Origin: Chloroflexota bacterium
GTDB taxonomy: Bacteria; Chloroflexota; Dehalococcoidia; Lucifugimonadales; Lucifugimonadaceae
Assembly (NCBI GenBank): GCA_027618835.1
Contig: JAQCHZ010000012.1
Span: 16,227 to 80,226, forward strand
Length of the DNA stretch: 64,000 nucleotides
Direction: 5' to 3'
Translations under genes and position numbers: made by a program
Shown: piece by piece, positions 44,466 to 54,000 of the stretch
Numbering within the stretch: position 1 is the first letter of the stretch
How the letters are laid out: each line of letters starts with the position of its first letter
Notes under the pieces: model-generated
Seen by the model: the letters and a program-made list of their open reading frames with translations, nothing else
The model's database searches: none
Told to the model about the DNA's origin: nothing

Positions 44466-45308
44466 TTAATCGTCTTGCGACGTGAAACTACCAAGCCCAC
44501 CTAGCATTTTCGTTAGCTCCAACGGTATAACGAATTTTGTTGATTCGCCTTCCCCTAGCGTCTTTAATGCCTCGACGTATTGAAGCGTCATGGTGTTTGC
44601 ATCGACGCCAGATGCTACCTTGTGAATCGCCGCCAGCGCTTCGGCATAACCACTCGCCCTAAGCACAGTCGCCTGCTGATCACCTTCTGCCGCCAGGATT
44701 TCAGCCTGCCTGTCACCTTCTGCCGCCAGGATCGACGCTTGCTTCTGACCTTCGGCAACTGTAATGGCAGCTTGCTTCGTACCATCAGCCTCCAGAATAA
44801 CCGCGCGGCGAACGCGTTCAGCAGTCATTTGGCGGTTCATCGCCTCTTGAATGTCCCTTGGAGGATCGATCTCACGAATTTCTACGTTCGTGACTTTGAT
44901 GCCCCAGCGTTCTGTTTCGGAATCCAATCGTGTTCGGAGGACCTCATTGATCTTGTCTCGCTGGGAGAACACATCGTCAAGATCCATTTCACCGATGACC
45001 GCCCGCAGGGTAGTCGTGGCAAGTCCAACTACAGCAGTTGTGTAGTCTTCAACCTCAAGGACAGCCTTCTGGGCATCGTTGATGTCAACGCGGAGATACA
45101 CCAAAAAATCGATTTCTATCGGCGCATTATCCTTCGTGATGTTCGTTTGACGCGGGATATCAAGAACAGTCGTACGTGTGTCGATCTTCTGGATCTGGTG
45201 GATGATCGGAAGAGCAATTACGACTCCCGGCCCCATCATTCCTTCAAACTTCCCCAATTTGAATCGAGCAACTCGCTCATAATCTCGAACGAAATTGATA
45301 ATTGCCAT
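44466..45308 (-). CDS. SPFH/band 7 (slipin) membrane protein
   Basis: 280 residues. The band 7 domain runs over about 10-190 (GMMGPGVVIALPIIHQIQKID, LDIPRQTNITKDNAPIEIDF). Then four 11-residue repeats of the form AAEGDxQAxIL (about residues 184-225) form a helical coiled arm. The N-terminal hydrophobic anchor is short. Slipins assemble with NfeD proteases at the membrane. It is encoded directly downstream of the NfeD-type protease (stop to start gap 42 bases). Two copies of a 20-base direct repeat (44680-44699, 44713-44732) encode two of the repeats. Confidence 0.92.
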   Translation of the reverse strand: MAIINFVRDYERVARFKLGKFEGMMGPGVVIALPIIHQIQKIDTRTTVLDIPRQTNITKDNAPIEIDFLVYLRVDINDAQKAVLEVEDYTTAVVGLATTTLRAVIGEMDLDDVFSQRDKINEVLRTRLDSETERWGIKVTNVEIREIDPPRDIQEAMNRQMTAERVRRAVILEADGTKQAAITVAEGQKQASILAAEGDRQAEILAAEGDQQATVLRASGYAEALAAIHKVASGVDANTMTLQYVEALKTLGEGESTKFVIPLELTKMLGGLGSFTSQDD

Positions 45309-45350
45309 CTAAACCTCCTAGGTGAGACGGAATTTCCGCCCCAGTTGTTC

Positions 45351-46784
45351 TCACTCATTATTCGATACGTCGTTTACATCTGTCTCGGTTCGCAACGGTC
45401 TCACTTTTAGATGATTACCGTCGACCGAAACCACTTCTACTTCTGTTCCAACGGAGATGCGTTTGTCGCTATCTCCATCACACTCGCCAGACCAGAACTC
45501 GCCGTTTACGAGAACCTGACCTGACGGTGATAAATCTACCGACACCACACCGGCAGTCCCGAGCATTCGCGCTATCGAGGTCGGGCTTTCGTACAACAAT
45601 ATCTGTTTACTTTTACGAAGCTCCCAAGCAAACCACAACACCAACCCCCCAACTGAAACTCCAACGATCGCCAGCATCCAGCGATTTACAATTGGATCAG
45701 TGCCCATGAAGGACGGATTGCCGAAGAAGCCAACTAGGAATACTCCGCCCAGAATGAGACTTACTGTGCCAGCAACGCCAACATATCCAATTCCCGGGGC
45801 GGTTGTTTCGAGATATAACAGCAACATCGAAAGAAGAATCAACGCCACTCCTGCCCAAGAGAACGGCAGCTGTCCAACTCCAGCCCATCCAATAACCAAG
45901 AACAAAACGCCTAACGTCCCCGGTACCCAAAGCCCCGGATTCCAAAGCTCTACGATCACGCCGAGTCCGCCAAGCGATACGAGAAGGAAAGCGATGTTCG
46001 GATTTGATATGAACGCCAATACACGTTCGAGCAAACTCAAATCCATTTGCGACGTGACCGCACCATCGAGAGCCAACTCTACTGTTGCCCCATCGATATC
46101 AACGAGATAGCCATCCAGCTGATCCAAAAGTGAGTCGTAGTCGGCCGCAATCAAATCGGCAATTCCCAACTCGACTGCTTCTGACGCTGAATATGCTTTG
46201 GCCGCCAACACGGTTGCTTCGAGCGCTGAAACGTTTCGGCCTCGCCTCTCAGCAATGCTTCGAATAAACGCTGCTGCGTCTTGGGTCGCCTTCCGACTCA
46301 AAGTGTCTGGTAAATCACCTCCATCGGCACCAACGACTGATGCAGCGCCAATGTTCGTTGTCGGCGCCATAGCCAATATGTGTGCCGCCGCGCCAACAAA
46401 GGTTCCAGCGCTTGCCGCTTGAGCGCCATCGGGAGCGACATAGACGGCTATGGGCACCTCGGATGCCAGAATCGACTCGATGATGTCTCTGGTGGCGCCT
46501 AGCAACCCGCCAGGGGTGTTCACCATCAACACGACGAGCTGGAAATCTTCTTCTTCAGCTCTGTCAAGACCACGCTCGATAAATCGTGAAGAAACGCCAT
46601 CTATCGCGCCGTCGAGTCGAATGAGGAGAACTTTTGGCTCTTGATTCCCTGAATCAACTGACTGTGCGTGTACAGATTCACTAGGCGATGGGAGCAATAT
46701 CCCAATAAGCCCAGCCAGAGTCACGAGTACTGCAGTTAGTACTCGAATATCCCGCACCACTCCCCTGAAAGAACGATTTGGCAC
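45351..46784 (-). CDS. NfeD-type membrane-bound serine protease
   Basis: 477 residues. A signal/anchor helix (about 15-32) is followed by the ClpP-fold protease domain with catalytic Ser125 (AASAGTFV) and a lysine about 40 residues on (Lys165), the Ser-Lys dyad of this group. Several membrane helices (about 255-395) and a C-terminal OB-fold NfeD domain (GTAGVVSVDLSPSGQVLVNGE) complete it. The partner is the slipin gene downstream. These pairs act in membrane protein quality control. Divergent from the enolase-superfamily gene at 46930. Confidence 0.92.
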   Translation of the reverse strand: MPNRSFRGVVRDIRVLTAVLVTLAGLIGILLPSPSESVHAQSVDSGNQEPKVLLIRLDGAIDGVSSRFIERGLDRAEEEDFQLVVLMVNTPGGLLGATRDIIESILASEVPIAVYVAPDGAQAASAGTFVGAAAHILAMAPTTNIGAASVVGADGGDLPDTLSRKATQDAAAFIRSIAERRGRNVSALEATVLAAKAYSASEAVELGIADLIAADYDSLLDQLDGYLVDIDGATVELALDGAVTSQMDLSLLERVLAFISNPNIAFLLVSLGGLGVIVELWNPGLWVPGTLGVLFLVIGWAGVGQLPFSWAGVALILLSMLLLYLETTAPGIGYVGVAGTVSLILGGVFLVGFFGNPSFMGTDPIVNRWMLAIVGVSVGGLVLWFAWELRKSKQILLYESPTSIARMLGTAGVVSVDLSPSGQVLVNGEFWSGECDGDSDKRISVGTEVEVVSVDGNHLKVRPLRTETDVNDVSNNE

Positions 46785-46929
46785 AGTTGAACTCCGTGCC
46801 CGTATCTTATCGAACGATCATGGAGAAAAGTTGACCAATATCGCAAACCTGCCAAAATACTGCCACGATCACCGCGAGTCTTCGCTTTGCTCGTTGTGAT
46901 GAAGTTCAACCAATAGCTATAGGTTCAAG

Positions 46930-48069
46930 ATGAAAATCACCGATATCAAGACGTTCCATGCGAACGACGGTCAGCGAAACAGCATCTTTCTAGAAATTGA
47001 GACTGATGAAGGGATCACAGGCGTCGGCGAGGCATATTCGATCGGTCCAGACCGCAGCGTGATAGCGATGATCGATGAGATGAAGCCGTGGTTTGTGGGC
47101 AAAGACCCGGGACGAATCGAATGGCTTATCCGCCGCGCGAAGAACACGATGCGGTTCCCTCTTGGTCAAGTTGCATGGTCTGCCATTTCAGGTATTGATC
47201 TCGCACTTTGGGACATCGCCGGAAAAGCTGCAGGACTGCCTGTTTACAGCTTGTTAGGTGGTAAAACTCGAGATCGTGTTCGGGTTTACCACGGGATTTA
47301 CGGAGATTCGCCAGAGGAAGTTGGCGAACACGCAGTTCGGTTGATAGACGAAGGCTACTCTGCGTTCAAAACTAGCCCGCTTCCTTCGAATTGGCGTGAA
47401 ATTCCATGGCGACAGGCGCTACGCGAAGCCGAACATCGAATGTCAGCCGTTCGAGATGCAATTGGAGTTAGTCCCGATCTAGCGGTCGACGTGCACGTTG
47501 CCATTCGTGAAACTGCCCTTTCGCTAGAGCTTGCGAGAGTCATAACGCCATACCGGCTCATGTTTATCGAAGAACCTGCCCGAGCGGAATTCATCGAATC
47601 GAGCGCCGCGCTACGACGTGAGTTTAGGGTCGCACTCGCAACTGGCGAGAACTTGTACGGTCTTCACCGGTTCACCGAACTGCTGAACGCCGACGCTGTC
47701 GACATCATCCAGCCTGATTTGCTCTGCTGTGGAGGACTTCTCGAAGCTAAGAAGATCGCGGCCGTAGCCGAAGCACACTATGTGACTGTTGCCCCACACA
47801 ACCCATTGGGATTGATCTCAACAGCGGCAGGTGTTCATCACGCCGCCTCTATCAACAACTTTGCGATTCTCGAGTGGCACGGCGATCACAGAAAGAAGAA
47901 AGCTGAGTTCATAAACGAATCATGGATCCCAGTTGACGGATATTTCGAACTGCCGACACAGCCCGGGCTTGGGATGACGCTGAATCACGATGCGATCGCT
48001 GCCAATCCTCCTGCTCCGTGGGATAGAGGATTCGCTGCATACAGCGATGGATCACCCGGTTTCTTATAA
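46930..48069 (+). CDS. Enolase-superfamily sugar-acid dehydratase-like protein
   Basis: 379-residue mandelate racemase/muconate lactonizing family enzyme, similar in pattern to galactonate dehydratase (DgoD). Lys147 (FKTSP) is on the second strand, metal ligands are Asp187, Glu214/215 (IEEP) and Glu240 (TGEN), and His189 (DVH) plus His290 (APHNPLG) are the acid/base residues. It should remove water from a sugar acid, giving a keto-deoxy acid. First of two tandem paralogues (49 bases apart). Confidence 0.9.
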   Translation: MKITDIKTFHANDGQRNSIFLEIETDEGITGVGEAYSIGPDRSVIAMIDEMKPWFVGKDPGRIEWLIRRAKNTMRFPLGQVAWSAISGIDLALWDIAGKAAGLPVYSLLGGKTRDRVRVYHGIYGDSPEEVGEHAVRLIDEGYSAFKTSPLPSNWREIPWRQALREAEHRMSAVRDAIGVSPDLAVDVHVAIRETALSLELARVITPYRLMFIEEPARAEFIESSAALRREFRVALATGENLYGLHRFTELLNADAVDIIQPDLLCCGGLLEAKKIAAVAEAHYVTVAPHNPLGLISTAAGVHHAASINNFAILEWHGDHRKKKAEFINESWIPVDGYFELPTQPGLGMTLNHDAIAANPPAPWDRGFAAYSDGSPGFL

Positions 48070-48118
48070 ACCGTCTCTAACTCCAATCTCAATTCGTAAG
48101 TTCAAAAAGACTCCTGAT

Positions 48119-49261
48119 ATGAAAATCACAAAAATAGAAACGCTAATCGGATCTGATCCATCAATCGGAAATCTCGTGTACGTCAGAACACACACTGACG
48201 CCGGCATCCACGGCGTGGGCGAGGTTTACCACGTCGGCCCCGATATGGCATCGACAGTATGGGTCGAGTACTTCGCCGAACAGCTTGTTGGGCAAGACCC
48301 CACCGAAATCGAACGCAACTGGGCACTTTGTTATCAGGGAGCCCGATTCCCTATCGGATCTTCCGGTTTAGCAGCACTCTCGGCGATCGACGTCTCACTT
48401 TGGGACATCACCGGGAAGGCGCTGGATAAACCCGTTTACGAACTGATGGGCGGCAAAGTTCGGGACAAGATTCGAGCCTATTGGGATATTCACGGCAACA
48501 CACCCGAGGAGTTGGCAGAAGACGCACGCAAGTTCGTCGATAAGGGATACACGGCACTCAAAGCGAGTCCACTTTCTCCAAATTGGCGAGATATTCGATG
48601 GAACGACGCGATGATTGACTCACATGCAAGATTTAAGGCCGTACGTCAGGCTGTCGGTGATGACATCGACGTCGGATTTGACGCTCACGCGGCGATATAT
48701 GAACCCATTCGTATTCTCGAACTCACCGATGCTCTCATGGAGTTCAATCCATGGTTCATGGAAGAGCCAATCCGAATGGAAAACCGCTACGAAATGGGCA
48801 AGTTACGGGACAAGATGCCGTGCGCTGTCGCAACTGGAGAATGCCTGTACACCAAGTTCGAGATGTGGGATCTTATCCGAGAAGGCGGTGTTGACATCAT
48901 CCAGCCTGAAGTCTGCATCGTTGGTGGTCTAACCGAAATGCGAAAAATCGCCTTTATGGCAGAGGCACACGACTTGGTTGTAGCGCCTCACAACCCAATG
49001 GGACCATTAGCCAGTGTTGCCAATCTCCACTTTGATGCGGCCACATCGAACTTCCTCGTTCAAGAGTCAAGAACGTTAAAGCCGTTCGAAATATCGTCTG
49101 TGACCAATATCGTCGAGCCCATTGACGGTTACTACCCGATCCCTGAAGGTCCAGGGCTCGGTATTGACGTCGTGGAGTCAGAATTTACAAACCGACCGTA
49201 TTCCAAATCATGGCATCGCGGCGACCGGGTCAACCCTGACAACTCGATCTCGTACATTTAG
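48119..49261 (+). CDS. Enolase-superfamily sugar-acid dehydratase-like protein
   Basis: 380 residues with ATG 48119; the frame is open upstream to 47990, but those residues overlap the previous gene and lie outside the family. Metal ligands and catalytic residues match the DgoD-like pattern: Lys148, Asp188, His190 (DAH), Glu215/216 (MEEP), Glu241 (TGEC) and His291 (APHNPMG). Tandem paralogue of the gene before it; differences around the active site suggest different but related substrates. It probably feeds keto-deoxy acids to aldolases such as those encoded at 24838 and 28376. Confidence 0.9.
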   Translation: MKITKIETLIGSDPSIGNLVYVRTHTDAGIHGVGEVYHVGPDMASTVWVEYFAEQLVGQDPTEIERNWALCYQGARFPIGSSGLAALSAIDVSLWDITGKALDKPVYELMGGKVRDKIRAYWDIHGNTPEELAEDARKFVDKGYTALKASPLSPNWRDIRWNDAMIDSHARFKAVRQAVGDDIDVGFDAHAAIYEPIRILELTDALMEFNPWFMEEPIRMENRYEMGKLRDKMPCAVATGECLYTKFEMWDLIREGGVDIIQPEVCIVGGLTEMRKIAFMAEAHDLVVAPHNPMGPLASVANLHFDAATSNFLVQESRTLKPFEISSVTNIVEPIDGYYPIPEGPGLGIDVVESEFTNRPYSKSWHRGDRVNPDNSISYI

Positions 49262-49397
49262 CACTCGCGTGGTGCGACATCGTCGGTTCGTTTCGATTAC
49301 AACCTAGGGTAATTTTATTCATGCACCACGCTAGAAGCGGTACAAACCGTGACCGACACTAGTTCATACGAGGCTAACAAGAACACAAAATGGAAGA

Positions 49398-49778
49398 TTG
49401 GGGAAAAATGACGAAGCGCTGATCGAACGCGTGTCGGGGCTTCTCTCTGTGGCACCAGTTCGAAGCAAAAGCATGTTTGGAACTACCGCTTGGTTCCTAG
49501 AATTTAACGATTTAATGTTTGCCGGCGATGGGGGCGATGGAATGACGGTTAGAGTCGGCGTCGAACGAACCGCTGAGCTAATCGAGTCTGGTGATGCAGA
49601 TCCATTCGATCCACTAGACAATCACAAAGCGATGAAGGAGTACGTGCTGTTGAACAGCGACCGCATCGCCGAAGATGAAGATCTTCTCAACTGGCTCGAT
49701 GAAGCGAGTGAGTTTGCAGGGTCGCTTCCGCCAAAGAAGCCTAAACGTCCTAAACGGCAAAACGACCGCTCAAAATAA
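49398..49778 (+). CDS. TfoX N-terminal-domain family protein
   Basis: 126 residues. The compact TfoX_N-like domain shows SMFGTTAWFLEFNDLMFAG and the RVGVERT segment, and the C-terminal ~25 residues are basic and Pro/Lys-rich (PPKKPKRPKRQNDRSK). It begins at TTG 49398. Full TfoX is a competence regulator, but most single-domain relatives have no known role. It converges with the SDR gene (8 bases between stops). Confidence 0.8.
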   Translation: MGKNDEALIERVSGLLSVAPVRSKSMFGTTAWFLEFNDLMFAGDGGDGMTVRVGVERTAELIESGDADPFDPLDNHKAMKEYVLLNSDRIAEDEDLLNWLDEASEFAGSLPPKKPKRPKRQNDRSK

Positions 49779-49786
49779 ACCTCTGC

Positions 49787-50602
49787 CTACTCTGATCCGG
49801 CGGCCCCAACGGTCGATGCCCACGCACCCATCGCCATAAGTCCGCCATCGACGTTGAAGTACGACCCAGTGACGAACGACGCTTTGTCGCTTGCGAGAAA
49901 CAAGACCATGTTCGCTACATCATCCGCCTGTCCGATTCGACCCAAAGGGTGTGCCTGACCAGTTGAGATCAACTCTTCCTCCAGATCGCCACCAGTTCCA
50001 GCAATTGCATTACGAACCATTGGTGTATCGATAGCACCTGGATTCACACACACAACCCGAATATTGTCGGGAGCGAAATCTAAAGCCATCTGTCGCATCA
50101 ACGAAAGATCTCCGCCTTTCGAGGCAGCATATGCGGATACTCCGCCCATCGACTGAAGCCCCTGAACGCTAGCTGAAGAAATAATCACTCCCCCACCCGC
50201 TTTACGCATGTGAGGAATCGAGTATTTCGCCATCAGGAATCGGCTTTTCAAATTGACAGCGATGATCTTGTCCCAGGTTTCTTCAGGGAGATCCACAGCG
50301 TCAACATACGAATCGGGAGGCTGTATGCCGACGTTGTTAAACAGCACATCCACTCCACCGTAAACCTCGACCGCCGCATCGACGGTCGCACGACAACCCT
50401 CCGACGTACCAGCATCACCGTGAACAAACTGTGCCGTACCACCACGAGAAGTAATTCCACTAACGATTTCGTCGCCGGCTTGTGTATTCCAATCAAGAAT
50501 CGTTACGTTAGCCCCTTCTTTGGCGAATGCCTCAGATGCCGCCCCACCGATACCTAAAGCGCCGCCTGTGACGATTACTGATTTGCCGTCGAATTCACCC
50601 AT
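49787..50602 (-). CDS. SDR-family oxidoreductase
   Basis: 271-residue classical short-chain dehydrogenase. The cofactor loop is TGGALGIGGA, the NNVG (NAG-like) motif is in LFNNVGIQ, and the Ser-Tyr-Lys triad is seen in ISSASVQG and YAASKGG. It probably oxidises a secondary alcohol or sugar acid. It is a single gene between plus-strand catabolic genes. Substrate not assignable. Confidence 0.9.
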   Translation of the reverse strand: MGEFDGKSVIVTGGALGIGGAASEAFAKEGANVTILDWNTQAGDEIVSGITSRGGTAQFVHGDAGTSEGCRATVDAAVEVYGGVDVLFNNVGIQPPDSYVDAVDLPEETWDKIIAVNLKSRFLMAKYSIPHMRKAGGGVIISSASVQGLQSMGGVSAYAASKGGDLSLMRQMALDFAPDNIRVVCVNPGAIDTPMVRNAIAGTGGDLEEELISTGQAHPLGRIGQADDVANMVLFLASDKASFVTGSYFNVDGGLMAMGAWASTVGAAGSE

Positions 50603-50795
50603 TTAATATCTCCACGAACTGCTTGGAACACAAAATCATCGCCACTTTGAAATTTCCTTGGCTACTGTCGAGCTAATTTACCATCACAATCAATCGTTGA
50701 GCCGCACCGAATGACGTAAGAGTGCATCGAATTGGCAAATAAGCGTGCACCGACATCTCAATATCGATTTTGTACATCAGCTTCTCAGGAACTAT

Positions 50796-51347
50796 ATGAA
50801 ACTCTCAAGTACCAATCGCCTAACTCTACTTCTGACTCTGGCTGCCCTATCGATCATCCTCACAGCCTGTTCATCCAGTGGAAGTTCGGGCAACGAGGGT
50901 GATTTCGTCATCCACTTATATACGGGATCCGATGAAATCGGCGCTGAATCCATTTCGTTCGACGAACTGGTAGCAAATGAAGATCGCCCAATACTTCTCA
51001 ACTTTTGGGCGGGCAACTGCCCTCCTTGCCGAGCAGAAATGCCTGCTCTCGAACAAACTTGGCGAGAATATGGGGATAAAGTTTTGTTCATTGGAGTCGA
51101 CGTTGGGCCATACGTTGGACTTGGAACCTACAAATCAGGTCAAGCGCTGGTTGATGAAGTTGGCATTACTTACGTGACTGGAAACACCTCTGATCGGAGT
51201 GTAATAACCGATTGGAAGGTGCAAAGCATGCCTTCGACGTTCTTGATTGGGAAAGACGGTCGGGTCCACGACATCGTCATCGGGGCGATATCTCGTTCAC
51301 GCCTGTCACAAAAAGTTCGTGAGCTAATCGCAGCGAACGCAACTTAG
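50796..51347 (+). CDS. TlpA-like thioredoxin-fold lipoprotein
   Basis: 183 residues from ATG 50796, which has an AGGA ribosome-binding site; the frame continues upstream to 50745 without one. A lipoprotein signal peptide ends in LTAC (Cys25). The thioredoxin domain has the active-site pair Cys75 and Cys78 (NCPPC), like ResA and TlpA. Anchored outside the cytoplasmic membrane, it should reduce disulfides in cytochrome maturation or other exported proteins. Next gene is an MFS exporter on the same strand. Confidence 0.9.
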   Translation: MKLSSTNRLTLLLTLAALSIILTACSSSGSSGNEGDFVIHLYTGSDEIGAESISFDELVANEDRPILLNFWAGNCPPCRAEMPALEQTWREYGDKVLFIGVDVGPYVGLGTYKSGQALVDEVGITYVTGNTSDRSVITDWKVQSMPSTFLIGKDGRVHDIVIGAISRSRLSQKVRELIAANAT

Positions 51348-51429
51348 TCGATCTGGAATTTACTTTCGTTTGGCGGCTGGGGCGGTGCTAAGATTCCGCA
51401 ATTCACTACCCGGCTAATCGAACATCAAC

Positions 51430-52803
51430 TTGAAACTATCCGATTCTGATTCCCTTCCAGATTCCAAAACTCAGACACCCCGACGCCAGACCATACGACC
51501 CTGGTCGGCACTGAAATTCAGAGACTACCGAATACTTTGGGCGAGCAGCATCGCTGCAATGATGACGATGTCGCTTCGCGTCACAGTAACTGCGGTTTGG
51601 CTTTACGAGAAAACAGATTCAGGATGGGTTCTGGCATGGCTCGGGATTCTAGAACTGGTGATGCGTATCCCGGCAAATCTCTACGGCGGCGCACTTGCTG
51701 ATGAGATCGACCGTAAGAAACTCATGGCAGCGACTCAGACGGCAAGTTTTCTTCTTATCGGGGTGATGGCGATCCTTGAAGGGTTTGGTGCCCTTCAAAT
51801 TTGGCACATCTACTTGATCACCGCGGTACTTGCATCTACCAGTGTCCTGGGAGGGCCGGCCAGATCAGCGCTCACAGCGCGTGTCGTGCCGCGCTCACAC
51901 TTGATGCACGCAGTTGCGACAAACACGGCAACCATGCAGATAGGTTCGATGGTTACTCCGGCGATCTTCTTCATAACTAGCCTGACCACAGATTTAACAC
52001 TCTCATTTGGTGTAATCACCGTAATCGCAGCGATCAGCATGGTGCTTCCGATGTTCATCGGCATTGACGGGCGAGCTGAGAGTGCGAGCACAGGCAAATC
52101 ACGCCTCAAAAATATTGTCGAAGGCCTCAAATACGTGAAATCTCATCCGATATTGCCAGGTCTTTACCTGCTCGATGTCGGTGTGACTATTGTCAGCTTT
52201 TACAGGCAGTTGTTCCCGATATTCACAGATCAACTGTACAAAGGCGGCAGAGGAACGACTTCACTTCTCATTTGGGCCAATTCAGCCGGTGGGCTAGTTG
52301 GCAGCCTGATCGTTATGTTCACACGTGACTACAAAGCCAAAGGAATGCTCGTACTCTGGGCGACACTGTTCTACGGCGTTTTGTTGATTTTCTTCGGCGC
52401 CACTACGGTTCTCTGGACGGGAATGATAGTAGTCATCTTCCTTGGTGCGACCGATGCCGTTGGAATGACTAGTCGGCAGGCCATTGTCCAGTTGACCACC
52501 CCAGACAACATGCGGGGGCGCGCATCCGCCGCTCACTCTCTGGCAGCAATGAGCGCAAATGGACTTGGACAGGCAGAAGTCGGCTTTATGTCGGACTTAG
52601 TTGGGGCCGATAAAACGCTTTATATCGGTGGCGTCGTTTCTATAGTCGTCGTATTCCTAATCTGGTGGCTGGTGAAAGGCGTGCGCATGTACCGATACAC
52701 CGAGGTTCCATCGGGTGCGGCAATCGACGATGAATTCGGCTATCCATCAAATCAATATGACGCAAATGAGCAGTCTGAACGAGATCTCAGGAGCCTGAAG
52801 TGA
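51430..52803 (+). CDS. MFS transporter, EntS-like exporter
   Basis: 457 residues, about twelve hydrophobic segments, with the loop GGALADEIDRKK between helices 2 and 3. It starts with TTG at 51430 without a clear ribosome-binding site. The stop overlaps the GTG start of the following enolase-superfamily gene (GTGA), so the two are translationally coupled. A transporter coupled to a sugar-acid enzyme could move the substrate or product. The N and C termini are polar. Confidence 0.9.
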   Translation: MKLSDSDSLPDSKTQTPRRQTIRPWSALKFRDYRILWASSIAAMMTMSLRVTVTAVWLYEKTDSGWVLAWLGILELVMRIPANLYGGALADEIDRKKLMAATQTASFLLIGVMAILEGFGALQIWHIYLITAVLASTSVLGGPARSALTARVVPRSHLMHAVATNTATMQIGSMVTPAIFFITSLTTDLTLSFGVITVIAAISMVLPMFIGIDGRAESASTGKSRLKNIVEGLKYVKSHPILPGLYLLDVGVTIVSFYRQLFPIFTDQLYKGGRGTTSLLIWANSAGGLVGSLIVMFTRDYKAKGMLVLWATLFYGVLLIFFGATTVLWTGMIVVIFLGATDAVGMTSRQAIVQLTTPDNMRGRASAAHSLAAMSANGLGQAEVGFMSDLVGADKTLYIGGVVSIVVVFLIWWLVKGVRMYRYTEVPSGAAIDDEFGYPSNQYDANEQSERDLRSLK

Positions 52804-53975
52804 AGATAACCAAGGTCAAAACATTTATCGTCGACGGAGTATTCAGGCCGTGGACGTTCGTGAAAATCGAAACTGACTCTGGAATTGTCGGCTGGGGTGA
52901 TTGCACTGAGTGGCAAGCCGCATACTCGGTAGCGGCAACGGTGAACCAGCTTGGCGAAAACATGATCGGCAAGGATCCTATGGCGTCAGAGGCGGCATGG
53001 TGGGACAACGCTTCGTTTATGGTCCGACAACGTGGGGGCATTGCCTACAAAGCGATGTCAGGCATCGACTCTGCCCTATGGGACATCCGAGGCAAAGCGC
53101 TCGATGCGCCCGTTTGGCAGCTCCTCGGCGGGAAGATGCGCGATGAGCTCGAACTCTACTGGTCACACTGCGGGTCTGATCGAGGACGGTACGCTGAACA
53201 GCTCAATGTACCGAAGCTCTCGACACTAGACGATGTACGTGAACTCAGCCAAGAAGTACTCGATCAAGGATTCACGGGTATAAAAACCAACATTCTTGCT
53301 CTGGAAGATATACACGATATCCCTCGCAAGAAAAATGGCGTCGGAAACAGTGGTCAGATCACATTCCAGCAACTTGAGAATGCAGTGAGTGTGATCGGAA
53401 CATTCCGAGAAGCACTTGGCCCAGAAATCGGAATTGCGATCGATACGGCTCTTAGTTTTCGGCTGGGTGGCGCCATCAAGCTTGCAAGAGCACTCGAACC
53501 GTTCGACATGATGTGGCTTGAGACTGAAACGTGGGACCCGGGTTCACTGCGCACTGTTCGAGAATCGACCACGACTACGATTTGCCATGGCGAAAGCCTA
53601 ATGGGACCCGAGGAGTATCGACCGTTCTTCGAGTCGCATGCTCAGGATGTGATCATGCCTGACTTCGCCTGGAACGGCATCACAATGGGCAAGAAAATTT
53701 GCGATTTGGCGCATCTGTACGACACTGCGATTGCGCCACATAACTGCCATTCCCCGATAAATACACTGGTTTCGGCCAACATATGTGCAGTAATTCCCAA
53801 CTTTATGACGTTGGAATTTATCAACGACGACGCTCCTTGGCGTGACGACTTGATGACCCATCCGTTCGAGATTGAAAACGGGAAACTCCAAGTGCACAAT
53901 CGACCAGGCCTCGGATCTGATTTGATCGAATCAGAGCTAGAAAAGCACCCGTGGACCGGCGGCAATAACCTGTAG
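52800..53975 (+). CDS. Enolase-superfamily protein of divergent subgroup
   Basis: 391 residues starting at GTG 52800 (four-base overlap with the MFS gene). The two-domain MR/MLE layout is clear. Lys162, the metal ligands Asp215, Glu241 (WLETE) and Glu265 (CHGE), and His314 (APHNCHSP) are present, but the position of the usual acid/base His after the first ligand (DxH) is Ala217 (IDTALSF). So proton transfer must differ from the DgoD-like paralogues. It may be a different dehydratase or racemase. The phzF-like pseudogene follows. Confidence 0.85.
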   Translation: MKITKVKTFIVDGVFRPWTFVKIETDSGIVGWGDCTEWQAAYSVAATVNQLGENMIGKDPMASEAAWWDNASFMVRQRGGIAYKAMSGIDSALWDIRGKALDAPVWQLLGGKMRDELELYWSHCGSDRGRYAEQLNVPKLSTLDDVRELSQEVLDQGFTGIKTNILALEDIHDIPRKKNGVGNSGQITFQQLENAVSVIGTFREALGPEIGIAIDTALSFRLGGAIKLARALEPFDMMWLETETWDPGSLRTVRESTTTTICHGESLMGPEEYRPFFESHAQDVIMPDFAWNGITMGKKICDLAHLYDTAIAPHNCHSPINTLVSANICAVIPNFMTLEFINDDAPWRDDLMTHPFEIENGKLQVHNRPGLGSDLIESELEKHPWTGGNNL

Positions 53976-54000
53976 TCGGCCGATATTCGGACGGAATAAC

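Noticed and set aside
47990..48118. 43-residue N-terminal extension of the second enolase-superfamily gene
   Set aside because: It overlaps the preceding gene in another frame and family members begin at MKITKIE.
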